IMG/VR virus record: IMGVR_UViG_3300049911_000029
Coordinates: 1 to 30,995 of that record
Length of the DNA stretch: 30,995 nt
From: a virus
Reading direction: 5' to 3' (one strand)
Positions 13,195-21,515 of this stretch are shown here, piece by piece. Position numbers and translations under genes: made by a program. Each line of letters starts with the position of its first letter. Within the stretch, counting starts at the first letter, position 1. The notes beneath the pieces were generated by a model, which saw only the letters and a list, made by a program, of their open reading frames with translations, had not been told where the DNA came from and made no database searches.

Positions 13195-13910
13195 GCAGAC
13201 TTCGGAAAGTAACGCAATTAGAACTGGAGCAATTCGCGGAGCAGATCCAGGAACGTGAGGAACTGAGCGGCGGGAAAGCCTTATCTGCTCAGGAGGTGCG
13301 GGAGCGGAGCATGGCGGCGCGGATGGCGCTGGAGGCGAAGGCCTCCCTGTCCCCTACGGGGACATCCCCCCAAACCGAAGAACACGGTTTAGGGGGAAAA
13401 GATGGGGTGCCGACATGGGCGGATTGTTATCATCGTCTTATCAATGCAGGTTTCCCATGGCGGATGGCGGCATTCGTCGCCTGGGCATCCATGCCGAAGT
13501 CACTGCGTTGGCCGGATACACAGGAAAAGCTGGCGACGGAGGTGTTGGGGCTAACGAGCGACCGCCAAATTGCCACCTGGCGAAAAAAGAACCCGGCCAT
13601 TGATCAGATGATCGCCGACTTACAAGCGGATGAGCTATTGGAGGCGCGGGCGGATGTGTTCGCCGCAGTGAAGGACGTAGCCAGCAGGCATGATTATAAG
13701 AGCGGACCTTATGCGCGGATGTATCTGGAGATGACAAACGACTTGCCCAGCCGCCTGAGTGTGACCATGCAGGATTCGGCAGCACACAGCCTTTTGAAGA
13801 TGACGGATGCGGACCTGCTCAATCTTTCGGGCGAGAAGGCGAAGGAAATGCTGGCACGCTTGCGAGCCGAGCAGGAGGAGGCAGCGGATGAGCCCGTCGA
13901 GGACGAGTAA
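13191..13910 (+). CDS. Terminase small subunit
   Basis: A 239-aa protein just ahead of the large terminase gene. The N-terminus (1-48) is helical and charged. Element A3 (residues 51-69) is inserted in frame, and residues about 75-150 hold a helix-turn-helix-like DNA-binding region ('AFVAWASMPKSLRWPDT', 'LTSDRQIATWRKKNP'). A helical oligomerisation region and the acidic tail follow. The tail contains 'LLKMTDADLLNLS', nearly identical to a motif at the primase C-terminus. It would recognise the packaging site and stimulate the large subunit. The start is GTG, overlapping the endolysin stop as GTGA. The assignment rests on position and the HTH. Confidence 0.75.
   Translation: MSRLRKVTQLELEQFAEQIQEREELSGGKALSAQEVRERSMAARMALEAKASLSPTGTSPQTEEHGLGGKDGVPTWADCYHRLINAGFPWRMAAFVAWASMPKSLRWPDTQEKLATEVLGLTSDRQIATWRKKNPAIDQMIADLQADELLEARADVFAAVKDVASRHDYKSGPYARMYLEMTNDLPSRLSVTMQDSAAHSLLKMTDADLLNLSGEKAKEMLARLRAEQEEAADEPVEDE
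13342..13397 (+). repeat. Double-hairpin palindromic element, copy A3 (in frame)
   Basis: The left C-run is degenerate (CCTCCC). Hairpin TCCCC-tac-GGGGA, then CCCCCCAAACCG paired with CGGTTTAGGGGG around loop AAGAACA. In the small terminase it encodes SLSPTGTSP...LGG. Confidence 0.9.
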
Positions 13911-15516
13911 TCCCCTGGATGCGCTGGATGAACTGGTGCGGCGCCAAACGGCGCGGCAGGATTTCATCGCGTATTCCCAATATGTGGCGCCCTGGTACAA
14001 ACCCGGCAAGCACCACCGGTTGGTGGGGGAAAAGCTGATGCTGGTGCTGCGCTATATCGAGACCGGGGGCCAAGAGGGAATCGGACGATTGATCATCTCG
14101 GAACCGTTCAGACATGGGAAATCCGAGCAGGTCAGCCGCCTGTTCCCGTCGTATTTGCTGGGGAAGAGGCCGGAAAGTCGGGTGATTCTGACCAGTTATG
14201 GAGCAGATCTGGCGGAAGACGACAGCCGGAAGGTGCGAAATTATGTGGAGAGCGATGAGTTTGCGGCCTTGTTTGGTCAGGGGAATAACCTGGCGACGAT
14301 AGACGATGAAGAAGGTGGATCCACGGCGGGGCCCAGCCCGGTACAGGTCAATGCAGACAGCCGAAAGCGAGCGAACTGGAGCGTTGCAGAGCCGCACCGG
14401 GGAGGAGTGGCGGCGGCCGGGATCGGGGGTGGAATCGTCGGAAAGGGCGCAAATTTGCTGGTCATAGACGACCCCTATAAAAAGCGGGATGAGGCGGACA
14501 GTGAGACCTACCGGCGGAGTGTGAGCCGCTGGTACAAAGGCTCGGCCTATACCCGGCTGGAACCGGGCGGTGCAATCGTAGTGATCCATAACCGTTGGAA
14601 CCCGGAAGACCTGGCGGGCGAACTGTTGCAAGAGATGGTGAACGGGGAAGGCGACCAGTGGGAAATGCTTTTCCTACCGGCGCTGGCGTTGGAGGCAGAG
14701 GATTACCCGAAGACGCAAGAGGAGTTCCGGAACAACCTGCTGCACGGGATCTACATCCCATTCGAAGATCCGCTGGGGAGGAAGCCCGGCGAGGCGCTAT
14801 GGCCGGAACGGTTCAGCCGGGCGGCGATGCTGAATATCAAAACGAACATCGGCGAGGAAGAATTTGTCAGCCAGGGGCAGCAATTACCGATGCCGCCGAG
14901 GGGCGAACTGTTCAGCCAGGATGACATCCAGATCGCCGAGCGAGCGCCGGAGGGCTTGCAGTGGTATTGCTACGTGGACCTGGCGCTGGGGAAGACGAAA
15001 CTGAGCAACTTCAACGCAGCCTGCCGGGTGGCGATAGACGATAAGGGAAACCTATATGGACGGGACATGCTGCGGGTGCGCAAGTTGGGCGACTTCCTGG
15101 ACTTGCTGGTTCAGGCAATGCTGAGCGACATGGAGCGAGGCACGATCTGGGGAATCGAGGATGTGGCGTTCCAGAATGTGGTGATTACGAATCTGATGCG
15201 GGATAAACGCCTGGCACGGGTGGCGATCGGGGCGATCAAACCGAACGGGGACAAGGTCTACCGGGCGCGGGCGGTTCAACTGCGAGCGACGCAAGGATTA
15301 TTCTGGCTGGTGCGAGGGAACTGGAACAAGGCTTGCATCCAGGAGATGATGGTCTTCCCGCATGCGAAGGACGCCGACCAGGTGGACACGATCAGCGGGG
15401 GGGTTGAGATGATCGCCAACGGGGCCGGGAGCGGGAAGACGGAAACAAGCGAGGCGGTAGTGATCGAGGCGAGCATGTTTAGCATGCAGAATGCAGAAAT
15501 TGGAATAATGAGTTGA
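13888..15516 (+). CDS. Terminase large subunit
   Basis: A 542-aa packaging motor. The ATPase has a Walker A 'EPFRHGKSEQ' (Lys78, Ser79), an adenine/motif region 'RVILTSYGADLAEDDSRKV', and Walker B 'LLVIDDPYKK' (Asp194, Asp195). The C-terminal RNase H-like nuclease starts at 'YCYVDLALGKTKLSNF' (Asp364) and contains 'GIEDVAFQNV'. Length and layout fit the family. It powers DNA entry into the prohead and cuts the genome. ATG 13888 lies within the end of the small-terminase gene after GGAGGAGG; the frame is open further upstream but only as a shadow. The capsid polyprotein gene follows 15 bases later, with no portal gene between, which is unusual. Confidence 0.93.
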   Translation: MSPSRTSNPLDALDELVRRQTARQDFIAYSQYVAPWYKPGKHHRLVGEKLMLVLRYIETGGQEGIGRLIISEPFRHGKSEQVSRLFPSYLLGKRPESRVILTSYGADLAEDDSRKVRNYVESDEFAALFGQGNNLATIDDEEGGSTAGPSPVQVNADSRKRANWSVAEPHRGGVAAAGIGGGIVGKGANLLVIDDPYKKRDEADSETYRRSVSRWYKGSAYTRLEPGGAIVVIHNRWNPEDLAGELLQEMVNGEGDQWEMLFLPALALEAEDYPKTQEEFRNNLLHGIYIPFEDPLGRKPGEALWPERFSRAAMLNIKTNIGEEEFVSQGQQLPMPPRGELFSQDDIQIAERAPEGLQWYCYVDLALGKTKLSNFNAACRVAIDDKGNLYGRDMLRVRKLGDFLDLLVQAMLSDMERGTIWGIEDVAFQNVVITNLMRDKRLARVAIGAIKPNGDKVYRARAVQLRATQGLFWLVRGNWNKACIQEMMVFPHAKDADQVDTISGGVEMIANGAGSGKTETSEAVVIEASMFSMQNAEIGIMS

Positions 15517-15531
15517 AAAAGAAGGTGAGTC

Positions 15532-18243
15532 ATGCCTTATTCAAATGAACATTCAGCAAGGATCAAAGAGCCGGGAGATTTCGAGAGCGACAGTTTCCGG
15601 CGGGTGAATGATAAATTCGGGGCAGGGATCGATGCGATCTTCGGTCGGTTGAAGGGCGAGACGACCTTGACGGTGCAAGCAATCCGCTTCGATGCCAAGA
15701 AGTTCACGGCAGCCGAGGCGAGAAAGTGGTTGAAGGACCATGATTATAAGGCGCTGGAATTCGAGCCAGCCAAGAAGGAGGAAGCCATGACGAAGAAAAT
15801 CCAGCGCGGGAAACCGCTCGAGGAATTGGTGAAGGGAAGTGAGGTGGTGGAATTGGTAGACCAGCCGCAGAGCCCGGCCCCCCTGTCCCCTGCGGGTACA
15901 TCCCCCCAATTGGAGAGCACAATTAGGGGGAGAGAGAAGCGGAAGGGGAAGCGATTGGAGGAGAGGAATGAAGGGGTGAAGATCATATTGGAGGAGACGG
16001 CAGAGGGCGGGAAGAAACATATCAAAGCGAATGACGTCATCGTGGCCGGGATGGTAAACGGCAACGGTAGACGATATCCGGTCCCGGTGGTGCGGGCAGC
16101 GGTCGAGGAAGCGCGCGGCCATCTACATGAATCGCTGGGACAGGGGCGAGCCATCCTGCTGGGCGAGGCGGAACATCCGTCCGACAAAGCAGCGCGGCGT
16201 CCGAATTTGCTGGAGACAGTCGTGGCATGGGATGAGATCTCATTCGACGGCCGATCCGTGGGCCTGGGCGGAAATATCCTGGGCACCAGCAGAGGTAAGG
16301 ACATCCAGGCGCTGATGGAGGGCGGCGTGATGCCAGGCGTGAGCCTGCGCGGGTATGGCGAGACCAAATCCATCAAAGAGGACGAGCAACGCATTGAAGA
16401 AGTGACGGAATGCCACATTACCGGGTTCGACCTGGTGCTGGAGCCTTCCTTCGAGCAAGCGCAGGCAGTTCTCGAATCTATTCAAAAACAATCGGAGGAA
16501 GAAATGGACCTTGACGAGCTGTTGAAACTCCTGAAAGAACATCCCGAAGCATTTGCCGGGATTACCGAGGCCCAGGTGAAAACCATGGGCGAGACCCAGT
16601 TAAAGAAACTGGAAGAGACCCTGCGCGGGAAGCTGGGCCTGGATGCCAACGCGGATATCGGCAAGGCGTTGGAAGAGGCCATGTCGGCCAAGAATGAGTT
16701 GACTGAGCAGAAGCGCAAAACGGCGGTCGAGAAATTGATCACCGAGGCGACCAAGGACTTGCCGTATGGCAAATTCAATGCGAACTTCATCGAATCGGTC
16801 AAGGCGGCCAATCCGCAGGATGAGGCGGCGGTGAAGAGCCTGGTGGAAGCCAAGCGCAAGGAATACGATGTCCTATTCAGCGCGGATGCCCTGAAGAAGA
16901 TGGGCTTCACCGGGAAGATCCAGGGCATCCAGTCGGTGCTGGAGAATGAGACCGGGACGCCGGAATACGCCCGCGGCGCTTTCGAACTGACTGAGAGCAT
17001 CCGCAAGGTGGAGATGCACCCGCGGCGCAACCTGAAGGAAGCCAAGACCCGGGCAGAGCTGTTCACGCAGCAACTGCTGGAACGCTTCGACGCGCTGCAT
17101 AAGCCCAAGTTGATGGCTGAAAGCCGGATGCTGGAGGAAGCGGAGCAGGTGAGTGACCTGAGCCTGCCCTATTCGGTGAGCCGGGCAATCATCGAGGAGG
17201 CCTTCCCGAACCTGGTGGCGGCCAATATCTTCGACGTGGGTGTGATGACCAACTCGCCGGAACGTCTCTATTACGAGACCTTCAGCGGCGAGACGGGCTA
17301 TACGGTTGCAGCCGCGGCTGAAGCGGTGGTGGCGCTCCTGGATACCTGGGTGGACCTGGATTACAAGCGCATCACCCCCGGCACGCTGGTGGCCAAGAAC
17401 CATGCCCAGACCGTAACCTACACCGAGGGCACGGATTACGTGATCGATCATGCTAACGGCAAGTTCATGGCGCTGACAGGCGGCTCGATCAGTGGCAGCC
17501 AGGACATCCATATCACTGCCTATACCTACACGGCGGTGCGCAAGGGCGAAATGGTAGCCATCGAGCGCGGCAAACTGACCCTAGCCTACAAGACGATCGA
17601 GGCGGCTGCCGATCGATTGGCCGACCAGATCAGCCGCGAGGCGGTGGTCTTCAGCCGGGCTCAACTCGGTTACGATGCCACGGCGCGCACGCTGGCCAAC
17701 CTGGCCAAGCAATTGAATCGCAAGATCGACCAGGGGATGCTTTATGCGAGCATCAGCGCGGTGCTCTCGGTGGCCAATAACAGCGCCGGAACCTGGACGG
17801 AAGGCACCACCGACGATGACTACGACGAACTGGTGCGCCTGATCGGCCTGGCAAAGGTCAAGGTGGGCAATCGTTATTACGCCCCGACCGGGATCGTGTG
17901 CAGCATGACCAACGCCGAACGATTGGGCCATTGGAAGGGCTTCACGCGGGCGGGCCAGCGCCCTGGTGTTGATGAATTGATGGGCAATGGGTTCATCGGC
18001 TCGGTGAACGGGTTGCCGGTTTTCTGGAGCACGGAGTTCCCGGATACCTTCATCGAAGTGGTCAACCAACAACTGGTGATGCACCGGGTCTTCCAGCCGA
18101 TGCAGTTCAATGGACCTTACCCGACCTATGATGAGGACGGTAAGCTAATCGCAGCCGATCAGTACTATGCCGAGGCATTCAACGCGACGGAAGCGCCAGT
18201 CCCGGAAAAGGGATCCTACGTGGTCATCGCGGAGGGATCGTAA
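15532..18243 (+). CDS. Prohead protease-scaffold-major capsid fusion
   Basis: One 903-codon frame with four parts. (1) Residues 1-85: a small module ('RIKEPGDFESDSFRRV', 'AAEARKWLKDHDY'). (2) About 149-315: a T4 gp21-like prohead protease, with 'GNGRRYP', 'LLGEAEHPSD' (His215) and 'PGVSLRGYGE' (Ser271). (3) About 325-470: a helical, charged scaffold region. (4) About 470-903: an HK97-fold major capsid protein. Palindrome A4 sits between parts 1 and 2. Two in-frame ATGs have excellent binding sites: 15787 (Met86, after AAGGAGG) and 16504 (Met325, after GGAGG). Nested products are therefore likely, with the 579-aa scaffold-capsid form made in excess. AAGGTGAG precedes the first ATG. Confidence 0.85.
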   Translation: MPYSNEHSARIKEPGDFESDSFRRVNDKFGAGIDAIFGRLKGETTLTVQAIRFDAKKFTAAEARKWLKDHDYKALEFEPAKKEEAMTKKIQRGKPLEELVKGSEVVELVDQPQSPAPLSPAGTSPQLESTIRGREKRKGKRLEERNEGVKIILEETAEGGKKHIKANDVIVAGMVNGNGRRYPVPVVRAAVEEARGHLHESLGQGRAILLGEAEHPSDKAARRPNLLETVVAWDEISFDGRSVGLGGNILGTSRGKDIQALMEGGVMPGVSLRGYGETKSIKEDEQRIEEVTECHITGFDLVLEPSFEQAQAVLESIQKQSEEEMDLDELLKLLKEHPEAFAGITEAQVKTMGETQLKKLEETLRGKLGLDANADIGKALEEAMSAKNELTEQKRKTAVEKLITEATKDLPYGKFNANFIESVKAANPQDEAAVKSLVEAKRKEYDVLFSADALKKMGFTGKIQGIQSVLENETGTPEYARGAFELTESIRKVEMHPRRNLKEAKTRAELFTQQLLERFDALHKPKLMAESRMLEEAEQVSDLSLPYSVSRAIIEEAFPNLVAANIFDVGVMTNSPERLYYETFSGETGYTVAAAAEAVVALLDTWVDLDYKRITPGTLVAKNHAQTVTYTEGTDYVIDHANGKFMALTGGSISGSQDIHITAYTYTAVRKGEMVAIERGKLTLAYKTIEAAADRLADQISREAVVFSRAQLGYDATARTLANLAKQLNRKIDQGMLYASISAVLSVANNSAGTWTEGTTDDDYDELVRLIGLAKVKVGNRYYAPTGIVCSMTNAERLGHWKGFTRAGQRPGVDELMGNGFIGSVNGLPVFWSTEFPDTFIEVVNQQLVMHRVFQPMQFNGPYPTYDEDGKLIAADQYYAEAFNATEAPVPEKGSYVVIAEGS
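15775..15789 (+). promoter_or_regulatory. Internal ribosome binding site and start (Met86)
   Basis: AAGGAGG (15775-15781, first base degenerate) is followed by five bases and an ATG at 15787 in the same frame as the surrounding gene. It would yield an 818-aa product without the N-terminal module, starting MTKKIQRGKPLEEL. Confidence 0.5.
15878..15931 (+). repeat. Double-hairpin palindromic element, copy A4 (in frame)
   Basis: CCCCCC run, hairpin TCCCC-tgc-GGG(t)A, then CCCCCCAATT paired with AATTAGGGGG around loop GGAGAGCAC. In the capsid polyprotein it encodes PLSPAGTSP...IRG, between the N-terminal module and the protease. Confidence 0.9.
16494..16506 (+). promoter_or_regulatory. Internal ribosome binding site and start (Met325)
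   Basis: GGAGG (16494-16498), five bases, then in-frame ATG at 16504 at the boundary between protease and scaffold. It would start a 579-aa scaffold-capsid protein (MDLDELLKLLKEHPEAF). It recalls the nested protease/scaffold starts of lambda C/Nu3. Confidence 0.65.
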
Positions 18244-18250
18244 AGTAAAG

Positions 18251-18322
18251 TAATCGGCCCGCGGCGGGCCGGTTATACAGCCGGGGCGGGTGGCAATCCT
18301 GGACCCATTGGCCCCGCCCCGG
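18251..18322 (+). promoter_or_regulatory. Two GC-rich hairpins after the capsid gene
   Basis: In the 132-bp gap after the capsid gene, TAATCGGCCC (18251-18260) pairs with GGGCCGGTTA (18266-18275), ten pairs with one G-U and a 5-base loop. CCGGGGCGGG (18281-18290) pairs perfectly with CCCGCCCCGG (18313-18322). Neither is followed by a T-run. They may stabilise the capsid mRNA or reduce read-through. The rest of the gap shows only the weak binding site of the next gene. Confidence 0.6.
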
Positions 18323-18375
18323 TAAGGATGGCCTAAGGATACAACTGATCGCCATCACCACCACGGTGAATTAAT

Positions 18376-19608
18376 ATGAATTACACCAAATCTCACAATA
18401 CATATTTCGCTACCCCAAAGGATGATCCACACAACCGGATAGAGTTAGAGGTAGGCGATAGTAAACAACCAGACTTCTTCCCACAAATCAAAATAATGCG
18501 ATGGGATAATGAGGTCAATTTTAGCATTCGCCTTGTTCACGAGGAGATTGTTCCTAAAGTCTCGAAAGTGGGGGACAAAATTCATTGGCAAGGCAAGACG
18601 ATTGAGGCGTGTCTTTATGACTTTGCCGAGGGCGAGGGTAGCTATGAGTTTGAAATAATTCTCAAAGAAAAACCAGTAAACAATAAGATTGAATTTACTT
18701 TGAATACAAAAGGATTGGATTTCTTTTATCAACCTCCACTTACAGAAGAAGTTAAAGTAGGGGATTGGGACGGCAGAATTGTCTCTGTTACAGAAATGGA
18801 TGCTTTCGATATAGATGGAAATTCATTAAATCATAGACCCGAAAATGTGTGTGGGGCCTATGCTGTTTATGCTTCTGAAAACAAAATAAACTATGTTGGG
18901 GGCAAAGAATATAAATGCGGCCAAGTTGGAATGATTTATCGGCCAAAAATAATTGATTTGACAGGGACAGGAATCTGGGGCATATTGAATATAGACAAAA
19001 ATGCGGGAATTTTAAATATTGAAATATCACAAGATTTTTTAGATAGGGCAATTTATCCAATAACGATTGACCCGACAATTGGATACACAAGCGCTGGTGA
19101 TTCGGTTGCAGCTTGGAATGGTTATTTTATGGCTGCTGCGAAAAGCACCACAGACGCATCTGGGGGAGTGGTATCTAAAATTCAATGTGCTGCTTTTGAT
19201 GTGATGGGTAATAGTTATGTAAAAATGGCTATTTATGATGCTACCCCCACAAATTTAATAGCCAATTCTTACCCTGGAGCAATACTGGTTACCCGAACAT
19301 CAACCTCAAAACCGACGCAAGATTCGGAGTGGACTTCCTCTACCAATGTTAGTGCAACATTAGCGGCCTTAACTGCTTATTGGTTAGCATTTGCCACTCA
19401 AGACAGTACCGTCTATATTTTTTACAATTCTGCTCCTAATGGAAGTTGTAAGTATGCGTCAATAGATTATACACTTTTCCCTCCAAACACAGCTCCTTCA
19501 TCAACAAACTATACCGCAATTTTGTCCGTCTACGCCACCTATACGCCAGCGGCGGGAGGTCTATCTATCCCGGTTGTGATGAATCAGTACAGGCAGAGGG
19601 TAACATGA
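18376..19608 (+). CDS. Virion-associated protein, A+T-rich
   Basis: A 410-aa protein. Residues about 1-240 look like a beta-rich domain with no name I can give ('VNFSIRLVHEEIVPKV', 'AIYPITIDPTIGYTSAG'). Residues about 245-395 look like a jelly-roll-type domain ('VKMAIYDATPTNLIA', 'YWLAFATQDSTVYIFY'). It ends 'GLSIPVVMNQYRQRVT', a short tail I associate with phage structural proteins. Its DNA is much richer in A+T than both neighbours, which suggests separate acquisition. It overlaps the fibre gene by four bases. A decoration, neck or receptor-binding role is plausible by position only. Confidence 0.55.
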   Translation: MNYTKSHNTYFATPKDDPHNRIELEVGDSKQPDFFPQIKIMRWDNEVNFSIRLVHEEIVPKVSKVGDKIHWQGKTIEACLYDFAEGEGSYEFEIILKEKPVNNKIEFTLNTKGLDFFYQPPLTEEVKVGDWDGRIVSVTEMDAFDIDGNSLNHRPENVCGAYAVYASENKINYVGGKEYKCGQVGMIYRPKIIDLTGTGIWGILNIDKNAGILNIEISQDFLDRAIYPITIDPTIGYTSAGDSVAAWNGYFMAAAKSTTDASGGVVSKIQCAAFDVMGNSYVKMAIYDATPTNLIANSYPGAILVTRTSTSKPTQDSEWTSSTNVSATLAALTAYWLAFATQDSTVYIFYNSAPNGSCKYASIDYTLFPPNTAPSSTNYTAILSVYATYTPAAGGLSIPVVMNQYRQRVT

Positions 19609-21515
19609 GATATTTGCGAACCAACACAGCGACCCGAATCACGGTGGGCCCATTTCTCGACAAAACTGATGGAATCACCCCGGAGGTTGCTCTTACTGTC
19701 ACCAGTGAAAAACTGACTTTTATGGTGGACACGGCGGGAGTCCCGACACTTATTCTGGACACTGCTCCCACCACATCGGGCGGCGCCAACGACATGGTGC
19801 ATGTCACCAACGATGATGCGGGCTTTTATGATCTGGAACTTGCCGCCGCAGACGTGAACTACCTGGGGCGGGCGATGCTATCCCTGAACGACGTTGCTAC
19901 ACATTGCCCCGTGTTCCATGAATTTATGATTTTACCAGCAATTATTTTTGATGCCATGATTTTAGGAACAGATTTAGTCGATGTCAATACAGCCAAGGTG
20001 AACGAAACATCCCAAACGGCTGGCGACCTGGCCGCGCTGGTGACCACGGTGGATGGAGTGGTGGATGCGATCAAGGCGAAGACCGACAACCTGCCTGCGG
20101 CTCCGGCGGATGATACGAGCATTGACACTCAGTTGGGCACCATTGCAGGTTACCTGGACACGGAGGTAGCGGCTATTCTGGCCGCGGTAGACACCGAAGT
20201 TGCGGCGATCAAAGTGAAGACTGACAATCTGCCAAGCGACCCGGCGGATGAGAGTCTGATAGAAGCGGCCATCACGGCGGCGACATCGCCCCTGGCCACC
20301 GCTACGGATCTGGCCACGGTTGACGGCATCCTGGACGATATCCACGGTACCGATCTCCCGGCCGTAAAGACCGATACGGCGGCGATCAAGGCCAAGACCG
20401 ATAATCTGCCCGCGGCTCCGGCGGACGACACGAGCATCGATACTCAGTTAGGCACCATTGCGGGTTACCTGGACACGGAGGTAGCGGCTATCCTGGCCGC
20501 GGTAGATACCGAAATTGCGGCGATCAAGGCCAAGACTGACCAGTTAATATTTACAATCGCCAATCAGGTGGATGCTAATGCACTTTCGGGAGGCGGGAGT
20601 GGGCTGGATGCGGCAGGAGTTCGTGCGGCGGTTGGTTTGGCAAGCGCGAACCTGGACACGCAATTGACTGCGATAGATGATTACCTGGACACAGAAATAG
20701 CAGCCATCAAGGCCAAGACGGATAATCTCCCGAGCGATCCAGCGGACGAGAGTTTGCTGGAGGCGGCGATTGCAACCAGGCTGGCCTCGGCTGATTACAC
20801 GGCTCCAGCCAATGCCAACATCACGGCGATCAAAGCCAAGACCGACAACCTGCCTGCGGCTCCGGCGGACGACACGAGCATTGACACTCAGTTAGGCACC
20901 ATTGCGGGTTACCTGGACACAGAAATCGCAGCCATCAAAGCCAAGACCGACAACCTGCCTGCGGCTCCGGCGGATGATACGAGCATCGATACTCAGTTGG
21001 GCACCATTGCTGGTTACCTGGATACGGAGATAGCAGCGATCAAGGCCAAGACGGATAAAATTCCTGCTTCGCCCGCCGCGGTTGGATCGCCCATGATCTT
21101 GACCAGCATTTATGATGCAGCCAAGACCGCAGCGCAATCCGGCGCCGATGGAGACACACTCAAGACGATCAGTGATCAGATAGATGGCATTTCTGCCGGT
21201 GATGCTCCTACGGTCGAGGAGATCGATGACCAGCTTTCGGGATCGCATGGATCCGGGGTATGGAGTTCAGGTGGAGATGGCGGATCAGCAGCCATTACCG
21301 ATTATCCCGTAACTGATGTTACTTCCAGCTTACCTGTTCTAGGTGCAATCTGCGAATTATATCCAACCGATGCATACACCGGAATTATGGACAGCCAGAT
21401 CACGGACGCATCCGGATTCGTCACGTTCAATAATCTGGTTCTCGCCAGACGATATTACATCAAAGTGATCCGGGCAGGCTATGAAACCTTCTATGATTCG
21501 GAGGTGGCGGCATGA
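19605..21515 (+). CDS. Repeat-rich fibre-like virion protein
   Basis: A 636-aa protein. Residues 1-110 form a conserved-looking domain ('TRITVGPFLDKTDGITPEV', 'GANDMVHVTNDDAGFYDLEL'). Residues 155-490 hold eight copies of 'AAIKAKTDNLPxxPADD'-type repeats, some extended by 'SIDTQLGTIAGYLDTE', a helical, probably trimeric shaft. The C-terminus (about 560-636) is a beta-sandwich-like domain ('ICELYPTDAYTGIMDSQ', 'VTFNNLVLARRYYIKVIRAG') of the type that can bind ligands. It lies between the capsid and connector genes, so it may be a head fibre or appendage rather than a tail fibre. Start and stop both overlap the neighbours by four bases. Confidence 0.65.
   Translation: MRYLRTNTATRITVGPFLDKTDGITPEVALTVTSEKLTFMVDTAGVPTLILDTAPTTSGGANDMVHVTNDDAGFYDLELAAADVNYLGRAMLSLNDVATHCPVFHEFMILPAIIFDAMILGTDLVDVNTAKVNETSQTAGDLAALVTTVDGVVDAIKAKTDNLPAAPADDTSIDTQLGTIAGYLDTEVAAILAAVDTEVAAIKVKTDNLPSDPADESLIEAAITAATSPLATATDLATVDGILDDIHGTDLPAVKTDTAAIKAKTDNLPAAPADDTSIDTQLGTIAGYLDTEVAAILAAVDTEIAAIKAKTDQLIFTIANQVDANALSGGGSGLDAAGVRAAVGLASANLDTQLTAIDDYLDTEIAAIKAKTDNLPSDPADESLLEAAIATRLASADYTAPANANITAIKAKTDNLPAAPADDTSIDTQLGTIAGYLDTEIAAIKAKTDNLPAAPADDTSIDTQLGTIAGYLDTEIAAIKAKTDKIPASPAAVGSPMILTSIYDAAKTAAQSGADGDTLKTISDQIDGISAGDAPTVEEIDDQLSGSHGSGVWSSGGDGGSAAITDYPVTDVTSSLPVLGAICELYPTDAYTGIMDSQITDASGFVTFNNLVLARRYYIKVIRAGYETFYDSEVAA
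20067..21055 (+). repeat. Tandem coding repeats in fibre gene
   Basis: Eight units begin with codons for AIKAKTD, near 20067, 20202, 20382, 20517, 20700, 20826, 20931 and 21030. Units 6 and 7 are nearly identical at DNA level, and units 1 and 3 share a longer block (LGTIAGYLDTEVAAILAAVD). Copy number may vary by recombination. Confidence 0.85.

Noticed and set aside
10037-15931. CRISPR array
   Set aside because: The palindromes are kilobases apart, inside genes and different in sequence; there are no regular spacers and no cas genes.
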